DNA of 16,166 nucleotides. It comes from Leucogyrophana mollusca (taxonomy: Eukaryota; Basidiomycota; Agaricomycetes; Boletales). Within the stretch, counting starts at the first letter, position 1, and each line of letters begins with the position of its first letter. The stretch covers positions 1 to 16,166 of the forward strand of contig MU266765.1 of NCBI GenBank assembly GCA_021014945.1, in the 5' to 3' direction. The position numbers were made by a program, and so were the translations under genes. The notes below the pieces were generated by a model. It did not search any database and was not told the DNA's origin. It saw only the letters and a program-made list of their open reading frames with translations. Shown here in pieces: positions 16,004 through 16,166 of this stretch.

Positions 16004-16166
16004 TGTAAGGGTCTCTTACAATAGAGTCAATTGACTCTCTACTTACTTCACACTGAGGAACGTGACCCAGCGTCTATTCCAATGGTGTATGTATGTAGTG
16101 TAAAAGATACCTGTAACTAATTCCTTAATCAAATATTTATAGGCCACTGATGTGGCTGTGCCTTAC
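16004..16166 (-). repeat. LTR, inverted partial copy of 3549-3711, running off the window
   Basis: This is the reverse complement of 3549-3711 with one difference. It starts TGTAAGGGTCTCTTAC on the + strand and extends to the last base of the window. It is inserted directly into the Plavaka-like coding region. The window ends at the base matching the inner edge of the 13-G run of the other copy, so the rest of this LTR is simply not in the window. Confidence 0.85.

Overview
The window looks like repeat-rich, transposon-dominated DNA from a filamentous basidiomycete, most likely an agaricomycete. The evidence is a Ty3/gypsy RNase H fragment of the kind common in these fungi, a chromodomain integrase (chromovirus) fragment, a hAT-type transposase with 49-69 nt introns carrying GTRAGT-like donors, and the N-terminal part of a Plavaka/KDZ-like transposon protein. 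I see no clear host housekeeping gene. This is inferred from protein families and intron style; no search was run.

Layout. 1-3711: remains of Ty3/gypsy elements on the + strand: the end of an RNase H domain with a lost catalytic Asp, a degraded linker, a small Cys-containing ORF, an unrecognised ORF of about 500 codons, an LTR-like stretch ending at 3017 followed by a primer-binding-site-like sequence, a low-complexity gag-like ORF, and a second, unrelated LTR (about 3275-3711). 3712-6580: a hAT transposon on the - strand. Its gene fits six exons; exons 1-5 are all multiples of three and join in phase 0, while the last exon is frameshifted and truncated next to the LTR. 6651-7070: three 140-bp tandem repeats. 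7128-7315: an LTR fragment. 7316-about 10160: a giant imperfect palindrome built from roughly 61-bp subrepeats, oriented one way up to about 8890 and the other way afterwards.

10160-12556 has only weak, decayed coding traces. 12557-13766 is an 80-bp LTR scrap fused to an integrase core plus chromodomain in one frame broken by two TGA codons. 13770 to about 14600 is an LTR of the family also seen at 7128, 12557 and (inverted) before 3017. 14597-15334 (- strand) is an intact 245-codon ORF whose six cysteines match the fungal Zn2Cys6 spacing exactly. 15602-16003 is the start of a Plavaka-like gene cut off by an inverted copy of the 3275-3711 LTR, which runs to the end of the window.

How it fits together: this is a nested graveyard of elements rather than a pathway. 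The two copies of the second LTR family differ at one base over 163 bp, so they are young; one abuts the 3' end of the hAT gene and the other interrupts the Plavaka-like gene. Several internal stops and the lost RNase H Asp are explained by single transitions, the clearest at CpG, as expected for methylated and decaying repeats. The least explained objects are the large foldback repeat, the Zn2Cys6-like ORF and the 501-codon ORF.
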